From assembly GCA_951812925.1 (NCBI GenBank), contig OX638372.1, forward strand, positions 44,390,245 to 44,454,244: a stretch of DNA of 64,000 nt. Direction: 5' to 3'. The position numbers and the translations under genes are program-made. Shown here piece after piece: positions 23,272 to 36,200 of the stretch. The DNA is from Calliopum simillimum. Lineage: Eukaryota > Arthropoda > Insecta > Diptera > Lauxaniidae. Below the pieces are notes generated by a model that was not told where the DNA came from, did not search any database, and saw only the letters and a list, made by a program, of their open reading frames with translations. The stretch's first letter is position 1, and each line of letters begins with the position of its first letter.

Positions 23272-24300
23272 GAAATTTTCAGAGTCTAGCAGAACTTAAT
23301 TCTTATCTCAGCACATATAGCAGTTATAGTTATGAAACTTAATACTTGGATATATATTTAATTGGCAAAACACTATGCAAAAATTAAGGGGGATCAGACA
23401 AGGGGTTATCATACCCCCCATGTACGAAAATGCTTAAAACGTTGTATTTCTGCTCCCATACCAGATATCGCTATGAAACTTGATAGATATAACCATTTTC
23501 TTATCAAAACACCATTAAAAATGAAGGGGGTAAGACACAGGGTATTTGCTGTTTCTTGCATTTTTATTCAAAAATGCTTCTAAATTTCGAGAGGATTCCC
23601 TCTACTTTTTTTGTATATTATAAACTAGCGTACGAATAGTTACCTTTAAACTATGAAGAGTGTCAGATGTTAGTGTTGGTGAGCCTATTTTTTCTAAAAC
23701 AAAACCAACGATGGCGTCCGATGTCGGTTTTTCATGAAATTTCGGTGCTATATGAAATTTCCAAAGACATTCTGGAAAAGGTTAAGTTTAAAAGAGGATC
23801 GCAAAATATCGCGGAAGATGTTTTATGTTTCCAGTAGAGGATAAACCTACCTTTCAAATTTTACGCGTTTCAAAATGGCAATTTGTGGTAACACCTTTTA
23901 AAGTATCCAATGAAGTTGAAAATGTAAATCTTATGAACTTCTTAAAAAGCACAATTTTCACAAACAAATCACACACGAGTAAGCAAAGATTCTGCAATTA
24001 TTTGAATGCCAATAAGTGACAATTTTATTAAAAAATAAATGAAAAAATTTTCGCGTCCTACCGACTTACCGTTTTTATGTACCAATCTATAAACTAAAAC
24101 AAAACGAAAAGCTTTCTATAGTCAAAAAGTATGAACGAATAAGTAATGCAAGTTTTAGGTGCATTTTGCAGTTGTTTCGCAGGGTTATTCACCAAACTGG
24201 TTATGAGGTTTTTGAGGTGGGATATTAAGCTACTGAAATAATGAATAATGTTATGCGTTTTAATTATTTCAAAAATTGAATTAAGTTCCGCTAAACCTCC
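23272..24300. other. Intergenic stretch without gene
   Basis: AT-rich with short ORFs only. Nothing supports a gene, RNA or element here. Confidence 0.35.
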
Positions 24301-24344
24301 CAAGTTTCGCACTGTGCGGCCTACTGTACACTGATTTAATTTAG

Positions 24345-24720
24345 ACACTGAAATACTCTGAAGCGTTTCACCATTGTCAAATAAAACCCGATTCAAACAA
24401 ATACTTCAGTGCACTGTATTTCATACAAACAAATACTTCAGATGAGTGTAAAAGGTATGAGTAAAAAAATTCAGTAAAATATATTATATGGTAACACTTG
24501 CACGTTGTAACCCATTGGTAACCCATGACTGTAGTAGCAGTCATTAACGAAGAGAGCAAAAAACTACCTTTGTCTCTTAAATAGTATTTTGTAGTGTAGT
24601 GCAAATCAAACAAGACAGGTCAGTGCAGTATTTGATTTTTTTGTTTTCATATCCAAGTACTGTCAAGATATTTGCACAAGACACTGCACTAAAGCATTTT
24701 AATAAATAAAAAGCGAATGA
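24345..24720 (-). repeat. Dispersed repeat family R1, copy 2 (shorter)
   Basis: Same order of landmarks as the other R1 copies on this strand: AAATACTTCAGTGCACTGT, ATATGGTAACACTTGCA, CAACCC/CCATTGGTAACCCA, TTTTGTAGTGTAG, AGACAGGTCAGTGCAGTATT and TTTGCACAAGACACTGCAC. The TCTC-rich block of the other copies is missing. Confidence 0.65.
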
Positions 24721-24724
24721 AATT

Positions 24725-26030
24725 CAGTAATACTTTACTGTCGTTGGTTTGTTTACTCTTTTACAGCGCTGTTAATTACATTTATGTCTATCATGCAATG
24801 AGTCATTTAATATCATTCAAATATTGTGTGTTTAAGTGCATTTTAAGTGCGTAAATACTAAGAAACGAGATACATTTTATAGATAAACTGCGCATCCAGT
24901 AGCAAATTTAAAAGTCCATTAATATCGAATTATAAGCAACAACAATAATAACAGATAAATACTGCAAGAAAGAAAAAGTCAATTGAAATCTGCTGAAAGA
25001 AATAAAAACAAATATCTATGGAAGATACTTGAAAAAATAATGCAGCAGCTTCAGATGCGTTATTGCATTGCACTCGTTGGCTGCAAGTGTTCATGTGGTT
25101 TTTTTTTTTTTTTTTTTTTTTTTTTGTATTTTTGAAGTAGGAGTAGGGGAGCAAATGCATGAGACACCCATAGTGATTGTAAATGAAGGAAACACAAAAA
25201 AGCAAATATTTATATAAAGTCAAGGGTTAATATCCTGTAATCAAAATATAAACAAAACGTAGAGCAAACTTAATAAATTTCAATTAAAGCAACAATTTAA
25301 TGAAAACAGTGGGTATGTTGTAAAACTCAAAGAAGAAGAAAAGAAGGAGCGGGCCAAGCATTAAAGCGTAAACAAATATGAAAATTGGGAAGGTATAAAG
25401 TAAACAGAGTGCAATATTGAAGGGAATTAGTTAAAGTTAAACAAATAATTTTACAATTTAATGGGAATTTTTATGCGAAGGTGTGATAAAAGTGCAATAT
25501 AATATGTTATTCATAGAGTGAATTAAAATAATTGTTATCTTTCATTGGTGCACTTATTCAATAAGTGTCGATTTTAAAGCATCTGGTGTTTAACAAATTA
25601 ATAAAACGAATAATAAACAAAATCCAGAAAAGCTTATAAGCTCTTATGCGTATATGTGTGGTAATTATTACATGTGATATATTAAAAAAAAAAGAATGTG
25701 TAGGTATTACGTATGGTTTTTAAAATCAGTACTTTTGTCAGACCGAGAAAAGTTGTTAACCAATGGGCAACTAAGTTTAAAGTTAGTTACGCACAAACCG
25801 AGTTAGTTTGCGATATAAAGAGTTTTTCGATTTGTATGAGAATTTGATAGAATACCAATATAGCTATGATATCTTAGTAAATGCAGCCCCAAATTCAAAA
25901 ATTCCTCAAAGGAAAATTTTGAAAAGCTGTTTTGTATGTATATCAGGCCTGTTTTTAGACTGCTAAAAAAAAAATTGGAAATTCTGAATAACCTCACAAA
26001 GTCTGAAGCATTCTAGCTGAGAGTATTTTC
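24725..26030. other. Intergenic stretch without gene
   Basis: Includes a 29-base T-run at about 25,098-25,126. Otherwise AT-rich, with no supported feature. Confidence 0.35.
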
Positions 26031-26064
26031 ATATATGTTGTTTCATATATCGTCGCTCACTTTT

Positions 26065-26257
26065 AAATGACCTTCAACATATCGTCGCTCACTTGTACAA
26101 CAGCCCTTGTTGACATTTTTTTTTTTTTAAATCCAGTTTATTACATATTTGAGGGTATTTGAGGTTGGTCTTCAGGAATATATTATAGGCTGGATTTAGA
26201 TAAAAATGTCAATTAGAGCCGTTGTACAAGTGAGCGACGATAAATTGAAGGTCATTT
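26065..26257. mobile_element. ~190-bp MITE with long inverted arms
   Basis: AAATGACCTTCAACATATCG then TCGCTCACTTGTACAAC on the left is inverted on the right as GTTGTACAAGTGAGCGACGA then AATTGAAGGTCATTT. Arms are about 40 bp. The phrase ATATCGTCGCTCACT also occurs just outside the left arm (26,047-26,061), suggesting a duplicated terminus. It is non-coding. Confidence 0.7.
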
Positions 26258-26420
26258 AGAAGTCGCAAAAAAGAGTTTCATGCAAAATGATGTCACACTT
26301 CTTTATTTTACGGAAAATTTCACTAGGGGTCACTAAACACAAGAAACGGCTAAAAGGTTAGAATTAGGGGCATAAGACATCTTGAAATATAGTTAGTGTG
26401 ATTTTTTTTACTGGCACATT

Positions 26421-26952
26421 TTACACAGAACTGAAGTATTTGATCTAAAAAAATTCAAGATTCAAATCTTCACTGCAGGTACACTGTATTGTTTCATCAG
26501 TGTAAAAAAACCCTGATTCTAACAAATACTTCATGTCAGTGTAAAACGTGAAAGAAGAAAAACTACAATAAAATTTATGATATGGTAACACTTGCAAATT
26601 GCAACACATTGGTAACACAGGATTGTAGTAGCTTTGATACATTTTCGCGAGATAGAGAGAGAGCGTAAGCAAAAAAGAAGCACAAGAAGAGATCGAAAAA
26701 CGACTTTTGTCACTAAAGTAGCATTCTGTAGTGTACACTAAAACTACAGTTTATGTAGCTAACTGAACTGCAGCAAATTAAGCAAGGCAGGTCTGTGCAG
26801 TATTTGTTTTTTCTTTCTTCTGACAGTACTTCAAGACATTTGCACGCGAAACTGAACTGAAGTATTTATTAAAAAAAAAGCGACTAGAAGACATAACGTA
26901 TTTTGAAACGAAAAGTATAAAACTCCAACAAGACATCTTGTGCAGACGCCTA
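26421..26952 (-). repeat. Dispersed repeat family R1, copy 3
   Basis: Near full-length minus-strand counterpart of the copy at 20.5 kb. It runs from the AAATACTTCAGTTCTGTG end at about 26,421 to TAGGCGTCTGCACAAGATG at about 26,952, with the GA-rich run at 26,652-26,664 matching the CT run of copy 1. There is no coding sequence or obvious target duplication. Confidence 0.7.
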
Positions 26953-26959
26953 AGGAGAA

Positions 26960-29900
26960 TAAGCAAAAAAGAAATTATTTTGCGCATAGTGGGATTTTTA
27001 TTTCTTTTATATTTATTTAATTGAAACGCCACGCGATTCCTTGATGGATTTTGATTTATTTTGTCTAAAATTGAAGCTGATGTATTAGCGGACAAAGCTT
27101 AGTATCTCAGAAATAGATTTTCATTGCGAAAAATTTACCAATCATAAAAGAGTTTGAAGAAACCGACAAAGCGCAAATTAAGCAACGTTTTTCAAAATTT
27201 TTCACCACCCCTTTACACGATAGTCAGTTTAAGAACATTTCTGTCCAAGGTCTCGAAATTTCAGTTTTTTAATATCGTTATTTATCTATTTTAAACATAA
27301 ATGGCCATGTTTGGGAAATGATTCAATTTAGGTCAAAAAGGACTTTGGATCTTAAATCAGCACACTCATAAACAAAAATGCAATAGTTTATTTCATAATT
27401 ACATTATTTCAAATTTTTGAAGTATTTCAAATGGCTTATCGAGGTCTAAGCCTCCATCAGAAAATATACTGGGGGTTATAAAGAATAAATATTCCCGGGG
27501 AATTTTGTCAGACTGCTGTGCATTCTCTGTTATGGTTTAAGAAAATTCGCCGGGAATCTTGATTCACGATAACCCCCACTTGCTTAAATTTAAGCCAAGG
27601 CTGATTAAAACCCGTCGAATATTTGCGTGACTTTAAATTAAATGACCAAAAACAATGGCTAAATTTCCATTGTGCATTGGCAGAAAGAAAATGTATAAAA
27701 AGGAGTTGAGGATCGGGCTTGGGTCTTTATTCGATTACCGTGAGCTGTGAGATTAAGGCAGTCATTTGTTAACTAATGATTTAAGTTTAACCAACAATAT
27801 TTTATTTTCAGTCATTAGTTAACCATTAGGTAAGCTTCGAATTTTACTGGTTAACCAACAGCTGATGCTGCAGAAATAGAAACCATATAACTTTTGTAAA
27901 AATTCTAAAAATGCTTTCGGACGCAGATGGACGAAATTTGGAATTACGACGAGAAATAATATCGTCGCAGATTTCGTTTCATCACTAAATATTAGTTAAA
28001 CTTTTGTCTAAAGTTAACTAATTGGGAATTCGGGCCTAAGTGATATTGTTATTTGAAGTCGATTATTTCAAAACAAAACAATATTTTCTTTTTTATTAAA
28101 TTCCTTGCTCTACGAAAACTTTTAGTATATTTTTACCTTAGGCGGTAACCGTACAATATTTTTTGTACCCCCGATTTATATATTATCCCAAACTAATTAG
28201 ATGACAAAAACCACTGTGGTTTTTTATTTACATTTTTAAAATATTTTTCAACAGAAAAAAATGCAATTCACAAAATAACAAACATATTTTTTTTTTTTTT
28301 TTTATTTAAGGATCATTTGTATTCCCCTTATTACTCCCTTTTGGTTTTTTTTTTCTTTGTTGAGTAAAGTTATTTCTTCCGCAAATTTATATCCCATGGT
28401 ATTTATGCCTAAAGACAGCTTCAATTTGATATGGTTTTTAAATGCAACTTCTCAGTATTGTGTTTTCATAAAGCACCCCCCAGCGAAGCTTGGGGTTGTG
28501 AAGCTCTTGGATTGGAGAGGTTTGCTTGATTTAAGCTTATTTGGTTGGATGGTTGGTTGCATTTCCGGTGGTTATGTACTTTTTTTCGTTTGTTTGTTTG
28601 TTTATTTTTTGGGCTTGAGTATTGTTGGAAAATAGAAAAAAAACAAACAACGAAACTCATACCAAATAAACTTTTGTTACAGACAAGTGTTTCGTAAAAA
28701 TAAAAACTACAAATATGATACCTTTGGGAAATCAAAAAAACCAAACTTTCGTAGCAAACGATTAGAATTCTTTTGCACCGGAAAAAGAAGCAATTTCAGT
28801 CGAAGCGGTAAAGTGGCTTAGCTTTAGGCGGTTTTTTCTTTTGAAAATTGATGTGCATACTGTTTACTAATTAACTGTTACTCTTATGGAATTATGTAAG
28901 TTGTCGATTTTTCAAGAAGAATTTACTTCCAAATATTAACCAAAAGTACATTATTGAAGTCGATTAAAGTGTTAATTTTGATAAGTTGAAGTTAAATCGT
29001 TGCCACTTAATTTTATCACTGCATTGTCTGCAACATGTTATCGCAAGTGTGCTGACCACAATCACGTATGAACTTAACACTTGCGGTTAAAGCCACTAAT
29101 TGGCGCATCTAATAAATTAACCCTTTCCTGCACTGTAACCACGTAGTTTTGACACACACCCCCCATTTGCACTTACATAAAATAAATTTATGTAAATTAC
29201 TAAATTGTTTTCTTTATCCTTAAAGTCGCAAACGCACACACATTCACATTTTAAATCTGATATCTATATACACATAATGGAAATTAAGGCAACCCAGACA
29301 GCCATGAAAGGCGGCAGACATGTACAAAAGGTGTCAATTAGATTACGAAATTGTCCAAAAATTGCAGTTACAATGGCAACGAAACGCATGTTGCTTGCAG
29401 CGACGATGACAAAAACTCTCCATTCGTGTTGGCTGCCTGGCTGGCTGGGTGTCTGGATTGTCCGTCACGTTGTGCGCTAAATAAGCCGTAAGGGTTGCTT
29501 TTATGAGTTTTAATTAAATCCAGACACACGTCCATGGAAGGATTGGGTAGAGGATAAAAATGTTCAATGCATTCACATAACTCTACCTGTTCCTTTGTTT
29601 TTATTCATTTCTGAAGCCAGCGCCATACGTGACTCATATGCTGGCAAATGTTAAAGTTCTATGTACATTGTAGGTACATGCATATTAGCATGCGTGACCA
29701 TGTTTCAGTTATGGTCAGATATTTTGTTACATTTCAAGGTTAAAGAGTTTAAAGGATTCGACATATTGATTTCGTGAATTTTGACATTTATAGCTATTCT
29801 TCGTCCAAAGAGCCTTCAATGTGGCGAAAATGCAAAAATTTTAAAATTATATATACACTAGCCTAAAGAGTTTACTCGAACCGTCGATATGCATTCGCCA

Positions 29901-32900
29901 GTTACGATGCTTTTGCTCATGTATACATAGAAGAAAAACACTGGAGAAAGTTAAATTTCATTTCATATTAATCCAATTACAGTGTAGATCAGTGGTCGGA
30001 TAATTTAAGAGACGATAGACAGGAGATATAAAAAGACAGACAGTGATGGATAGAAAATTAAAAGCTAAATTTAGAATAGTGATCGGTATTCTATAGCTCA
30101 ATTTGCTATCTCTCCATATATTTTTCCATCTCCTATCTACCTCCTCTAAAACAAAACTCTTTCTTAAATTTGACGATCACTGGCGTAGAACAAAAGCGGT
30201 GCTGGACAAAATCCTCTCTTATTTTTTTTTTTTCTCGTTTTATCCTAAACGAAAAGATATGCAAATAGCCACCGAACAAAAGTAAGTCAATTTTAGCTCG
30301 CCTACAACAAACACAATAATTCGATATTTTCCAAACTTCCCGGAACTACAACACACATGGAAAATTGATTTTTCTATCTTTTTTTTATGCACACAAGAAT
30401 CGGACTCAAAGTTGATGCGAAATAGTGGATCATCAGTCGTTGTTGTTGTTTTATGTTGGATGCGTGGAAAAAAAAAATTTCCATGGGTGTTGTAATTCCG
30501 AGAAGTTTGAAAAATATTGAAATATTGTGCTTGTTGCAGACGAGCCAAAATTCAACGTTGACATCGCTTAGCTCAGTGATTTTGAAACGCTGACACCCTT
30601 GGTGTAGTAAATATAAATATCCCTTGAAAAAAATTTAAAGGATGCCATCAGATGTCAAAAATTGTATAAAAAAGGCCAGAAGGAAACAGGAAAAGTTAGT
30701 AACTTTCTGTAAAGATTAAGTGCTCTATGTAATACTACGCTTACACCAGAGATTTATTATGTGATTAATGGCTGTTTCGAGATTTAACTCCAAATCTTGT
30801 TGCAAATCACGTGATTTACCACACGAGATTTTTTTTAAATCTTAGTATAACTCTCAACAGGGTTGCCATTATTGGCTATTTTCAACCACGGTGGCGGCCC
30901 TTAGCTTTGACATTTGGCATTAAATGTAATTAAAAAGAAAAGCAAATGGAAGAAAATATTAAGAAGAAAAGGAAGAACAACTTTCATTTTTCAAATCGTA
31001 GTAAGTATAAGTGTCTTAAAGTAAAAAATGTATGTGACTTGTGAGGTCGTTCTGAAATTGGGAAATTATTAAATAAAATAAATCAAACGAAAACTTGACA
31101 AAGAGATTGAATTCACTGATCGAACTTTCTAAAAAGTAATTCGTAGCAATAAACATACATACTTATATGCACTTCATAATGAAAACCTGACTATATAAAT
31201 ATATAGTATAAATGGGAAACATATGTTGCAAATGTGTTTTAACTTGCGTTTTGTTTAATAAAACCAATTTTTTTTTTTTTAATGAATAAATGACTCAATT
31301 TGTAAGTAAATCTTGAAACTTTTTACCCCAATACAAAGCGCTGCAAGACCTTAATTCTAAAACAAAACAATTCGTTATATTGTATTTGTTCACTCATAAA
31401 ATTAATACTTTATGACAACATTGCGCAATGGACAAGATACCCATTTCAAAAGAAAAAAAAAATCCTAAAATTTAACCAAACTTTGGGGGAAATACAGATA
31501 TTTTGAAGCACCCTCAAAAAATTATGTAAGTATTGGCAAATATTTTGCGAAATTAAATTGCTTTCTTTTTCGGTTCTACAAACATTTTTTCTCTTCGTTA
31601 AACATCAAAAACAAATACATAGCCGCAGCACAAAAGTAGAGAAAAAATGCCCTCTTTTCCTATTTTTCGTTTCTCCCTTTTTGACAGGTGAAACTAATAA
31701 TAATAACACTGACAACAGGAAAAATACATTTCCAAGGGTGGTTACATTTTGCTCCTTGTGCCATTTCTTATTTATTGTTCAAAAAATGCTACACTTTTTT
31801 TTCCCATTTACAATCTCTACTGCTTATTTTTGGCTTTGTTAACAGCTGAGCTCTAGGGGTCGGTGGGAGAATGCCTTTTGGTCTGACATATATTTTTGAC
31901 ATTTCTATTTATTGCCTATGGCAGTGACATTTTCGCTCGCCTTGTACTTAATGATTGCGTCCTGCAGTTGCGTTTATTTGACATATGATCAAAATGTAGA
32001 TAATACCCAAGCACTGGTGGTAATATGATTGTCATGTATGTATGTGCTTGAAAGGAAATATTCATGTCAGTCAGTCCTTGTAGCAGGGTGGGGCAGTTTT
32101 TTTTCAACTTCATTATTTGCTATGGTTTTCTTAAATATTGTAGGAACTAAAGCTAAAGGACTGTATTTAAGTGCATTAATATAGAACCTAAATTCTGAAT
32201 TCTAGTAAATTTAGTTCTTTTCTGGTTTCATTAAAATCGCAAAAAATTAGATCAGCGATGATATTACCGAAATAAGTTTTTTGCAAAATAGTAGGATTAT
32301 TATTTGCTATTTAGACCTCTTTTGATTATAAAAAGCGGTTCGCTAAACAATTCGAGAAAACTGAAGTTTACAAAAATTTTGGGTCAAAGATATTTTTGCA
32401 TCCACCGCTGAAATAATACTCGTATCATAAAAAACTTTAACAATAAACTGAACAATAAAATCGAAGTTTCAAAGTTTTTCATATTTCTGACTTTTTCAAA
32501 TACTTTTTTTTACAATTTTAAAATATCTTTTTTTTTCTGTAAATTCTAATATGACTCCGACATTAATTTCTATTAAACATGCCTGTACTCATGTTAGTGT
32601 GAAATTATTTATTACTTTACTATACATGTGGGGATATAATTAGATTAGGCTGGAAACTACAAAATTACGTTCGTGTTGGTTTGAAAACAAATTTTGTGGT
32701 TGTGTGCAATTTAATTACTGAAAATCAAAACAGTACACATAATGAATGCATCGAAATTGATAGAAAACAAACAATTATGTTTACAAAAACACAAGGGTGA
32801 TTTCATTTAAAAGGTCACTTTTTAGTCTATGGACAAAAAAACAAAGTTTTTCCAAAGTAATGTTTGAACTTTTCGAATCTATTGAAACTGCATCTAACAA

Positions 32901-32955
32901 GTATTATGCATATCTGTAGACTTTTGACAAAACAACCTAACACGAGATAAGACAA
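26960..32955. other. Six-kilobase intergenic stretch without recognised gene
   Basis: Nothing gene-like emerges: ORFs are short and compositionally biased. Minor items are a small inverted motif, CTGGGGGTTAT (27,468) against ATAACCCCCAC (27,570), and A/T homopolymers near 28,290 and 31,270. The patch around 29,200-29,480 has more balanced composition but no protein features I recognise. Confidence 0.4.
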
Positions 32956-32962
32956 TTGTACT

Positions 32963-33290
32963 CATGTGAAGTTGGCTCCGTGATTTTCGAAAACCGAAAA
33001 TTTTTTTAAAATTCTGGGTCCGTTGGGAATAGTTCTGGAGTTCTTTCACAAAATTCGAAATAGTTCTGCGAAATTGGACCAAAAATCAGAGGTCGACCGT
33101 TTTTGCTCAGCGCCATGTTTTTCACGTAGAGGAGTTCTGATAACATTTTTGAGCTCACAGGAAATAATTTTGGAGTTCCCTATACTTTTTTTTTTTTTTT
33201 GATTTTTTTTTTTTTTTTTTTCGGTGAAAAAATTTTTCCAAAAAAAATTTTTTTCAAATAAGTTTTTAACAAAAAAAAAGTTTTGATTGC
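32963..33290 (+). repeat. Left terminal domain of the foldback element
   Basis: A non-tandem end segment: TGAAGTTGGCTCCGTGATTT, GGTCCGTTGGGAATAGTTC, TGCGAAATTGGACCAAAAAT, CACGTAGAGGAGTTCTGATA, then long T-runs (33,189-33,221). Its reverse complement is at 54,453-54,766 with almost full identity apart from the T-run lengths. Confidence 0.85.
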
Positions 33291-36200
33291 AGGTCTGGAT
33301 AACGCTCGAAGAGTTGTAAAGAAATTCCTAGTAACATTTTTCCGAAATATTTGTGCTTTTCATTTTAATCGAAAAATCAAAAAAAATTTCGATTTTTTTC
33401 TAAGTATCCGAAAGTAAAAATTTTGTTGTAGAGGAGTTCTAATCGGATTTCTAGGTTGCGCTCGAAGAGTTCTAAAGAAAATATTAAGTAAAATTTTTCC
33501 AAAAAATTTGTACTTTTCATTTTAATCGAAAAATTAGAAAAAAATTTCGGTTTTTAACTAAGTATCCGAAGAAGACTATTCGTAGAGGAGATCTGATTGC
33601 AGCTCTCGATAGTGCTCGAAGAGTTGTAAAGAAATTCCTAGTAACGTTTTTCCGAAATATTTGTACTTTTCATTTTAATCGAAAAATCAAAAAAAAATTT
33701 CGATTTTTTTCCAAGTATCCGAAAATAAAAATTTTGTTGTAGAGCAGTTCTGATTGGATTTCTAGGTTGCGCTCGAAGAGTTCTAAAGAAAATATTAAGT
33801 AAAATTTTTGCAAAATATTTGTGCTTTTCATTTAAATCGAAAAACTAGAAAAAAATTTCGGTTTTTAACTAAGTATCCAAAGAAGACCATTCGTAGAGGA
33901 GACCTGATTGCAGGTCTGGATAGTGCTCGAAGAGTTGTAAAGAAATTCTTAGTAACATTTTTCCGAATTATTTGTACTTTTCATTTTAATCGAAAAATCA
34001 AAAAAAAATTTCGGTTTTTTTCTAAGTATCCGAAAGTAAAAATTTTGTTGTAGAGCAGTTCTAATCGGATTTCTAGGTTGCGCTCGAAGAGTTCTAAAGA
34101 AAATATTAAGTAAAATTTTTGCAAAATATTTGTACTTTTCATTTTAATCGAAAAATTAGAAAAAAATTTCGGTTTTTAACCAAGTATCCGAAGAAGACCA
34201 TTCGTAGAGGAGATCTGATTGCAGGTCTGGGTAGTGCTCGAAGGTTTGTAAAGAAATTCTTAGTAACATTTTTCCGAATTATTTGTACTTTTCATTTTAA
34301 TCGAAAAATCAAAAAAAAATTTCGGTTTTTTTCTAAGTATCCGAAAGTAAAAATTTTGTTGTAGAGCAGTTCTAATCGGATTTCTAGGTTGCGCTCGAAG
34401 AGTTCTAAAGAAAATATTAAGTAAAATTTTTGCAAAATATTTGTACTTTTCATTTTAATCGAAAAATTAGAAAAAAATTTCGGTTTTTAACTAAGTATCC
34501 GAAGAAGACCATTCGTAGAGGAGATCTGATTGCAGCTCTCGGTAGTGCTCGAAGAGTTGTAAAGAAATTCTTAGTAACATTTTTCCGAATTATTTGTACT
34601 TTTCATTTTAATCGAAAAATCAAAAAAAAATTTCGGTTTTTTTCTAAGTATCCGAAAGTAAAAATTTTGTTGTAGAGCAGTTCTAATCGGATTTCTAGGT
34701 TGCGCTCGAAGAGTTCTAAAGAAAATATTAAGTAAAGTTTTTGCAAAATATTTGTACTTTTCATTTTAATCGAAAAATTAGAAAAAAATTTCGGTTTTTA
34801 ACTAAGTATCCGAAGAAGACCATTCGCAGAGGAGATCTGATTGCAGCTCTCGGTAGTGCTCGAAGAGTTGTAAAGAAATTCCTAGTAACGTTTTTCCGAA
34901 ATATTTGTACTTTTCATTTTAATGGAAAAATCAAAAAAAAATTTCGATTTTTTTCTAAGTATCCGAAAATAAAAATTTTGTTGTAGAGCAGTTCTGATTG
35001 GATTTCTAGGTTGCGCTCGAAGAGTTCTAAAGAAAATATTAAGTAAAATTTTTGCAAAATATTTGTGCTTTTCATTTAAATCGAAAAACTAGAAAAAAAT
35101 TTCGGTTTTTAACTAAGTATCCAAAGAAGACCATTCGTAGAGGAGACCTGATTGCAGGTCTGGATAGTGCTCGAAGAGTTGTAAAGAAATTCTTAGTAAC
35201 ATTTTTCCGAATTATTTGTACTTTTCATTTTAATCGAAAAATCAAAAAAAAATTTCGGTTTTTTTCTAAGTATCCGAAAGTAAAAATTTTGTTGTAGAGC
35301 AGTTCTAATCGGATTTCTAGGTTGCGCTCGAAGAGTTCTAAAGAAAATATTAAGTAAAGTTTTTGCAAAATATTTGTACTTTTCATTTTAATCGAAAAAT
35401 TAGAAAAAAATTTCGGTTTTTAACCAAGTATCCGAAGAAGACCATTCGTAGAGGAGATCTGATTGCAGGTCTGGGTAGTGCTCGAAGGTTTGTAAAGAAA
35501 TTCTTAGTAACATTTTTCCGAATTATTTGTACTTTTCATTTTAATCGAAAAATCAAAAAAAAATTTCGGTTTTTTTCTAAGTATCCGAAAGTAAAAATTT
35601 TGTTGTAGAGCAGTTCTAATCGGATTTCTAGGTTGCGCTCGAAGAGTTCTAAAGAAAATATTAAGTAAAATTTTTGCAAAAAATTTGTACTTTTCATTTT
35701 AATCGAAAAATTAGAAAAAAATTTCGGTTTTTAACTAAGTATCCGAAGAAGACTATTCGTAGAGGAGATCTGATTGCAGCTCTCGATAGTGCTCGAAGAG
35801 TTGCAAAGAAATTCTTAGTAACGTTTTTCCGAAATATTTGTACTTTTCATTTTAATCGAAAAATCAAAAAAAAATTTCGATTTTTTTCTAAGTATCCGAA
35901 AGTAAAAATTTTGTTGTAGAGAAGTTCTAATCGGATTTCTAGGTTGCGCTCGAAGAGTTCTAAAGAAAATATTAAGTAAAATTTTTGCAAAATATTTGTA
36001 CTTTTCATTTTAATCGAAAAATTAGAAAAAAATTTCGGTTTTTAACTAAGTATCCGAAGAAGACCATTCGTAGAGGAGATCTGATTGCAGGTCTGGGTAG
36101 TGCTCAAAGAGTTGTTAAGATATTCCTAGTAACATTTTTCCGAATTATTTGTACTTTTCATTTTAATCGAAAAATCAAAAAAAAATTTCGGTTTTTTTCT

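Noticed and set aside
29205..29480. 91-codon frame in a region of more balanced composition
   Set aside because: Starts at a non-ATG codon and shows no domain or conserved motif; likely chance.
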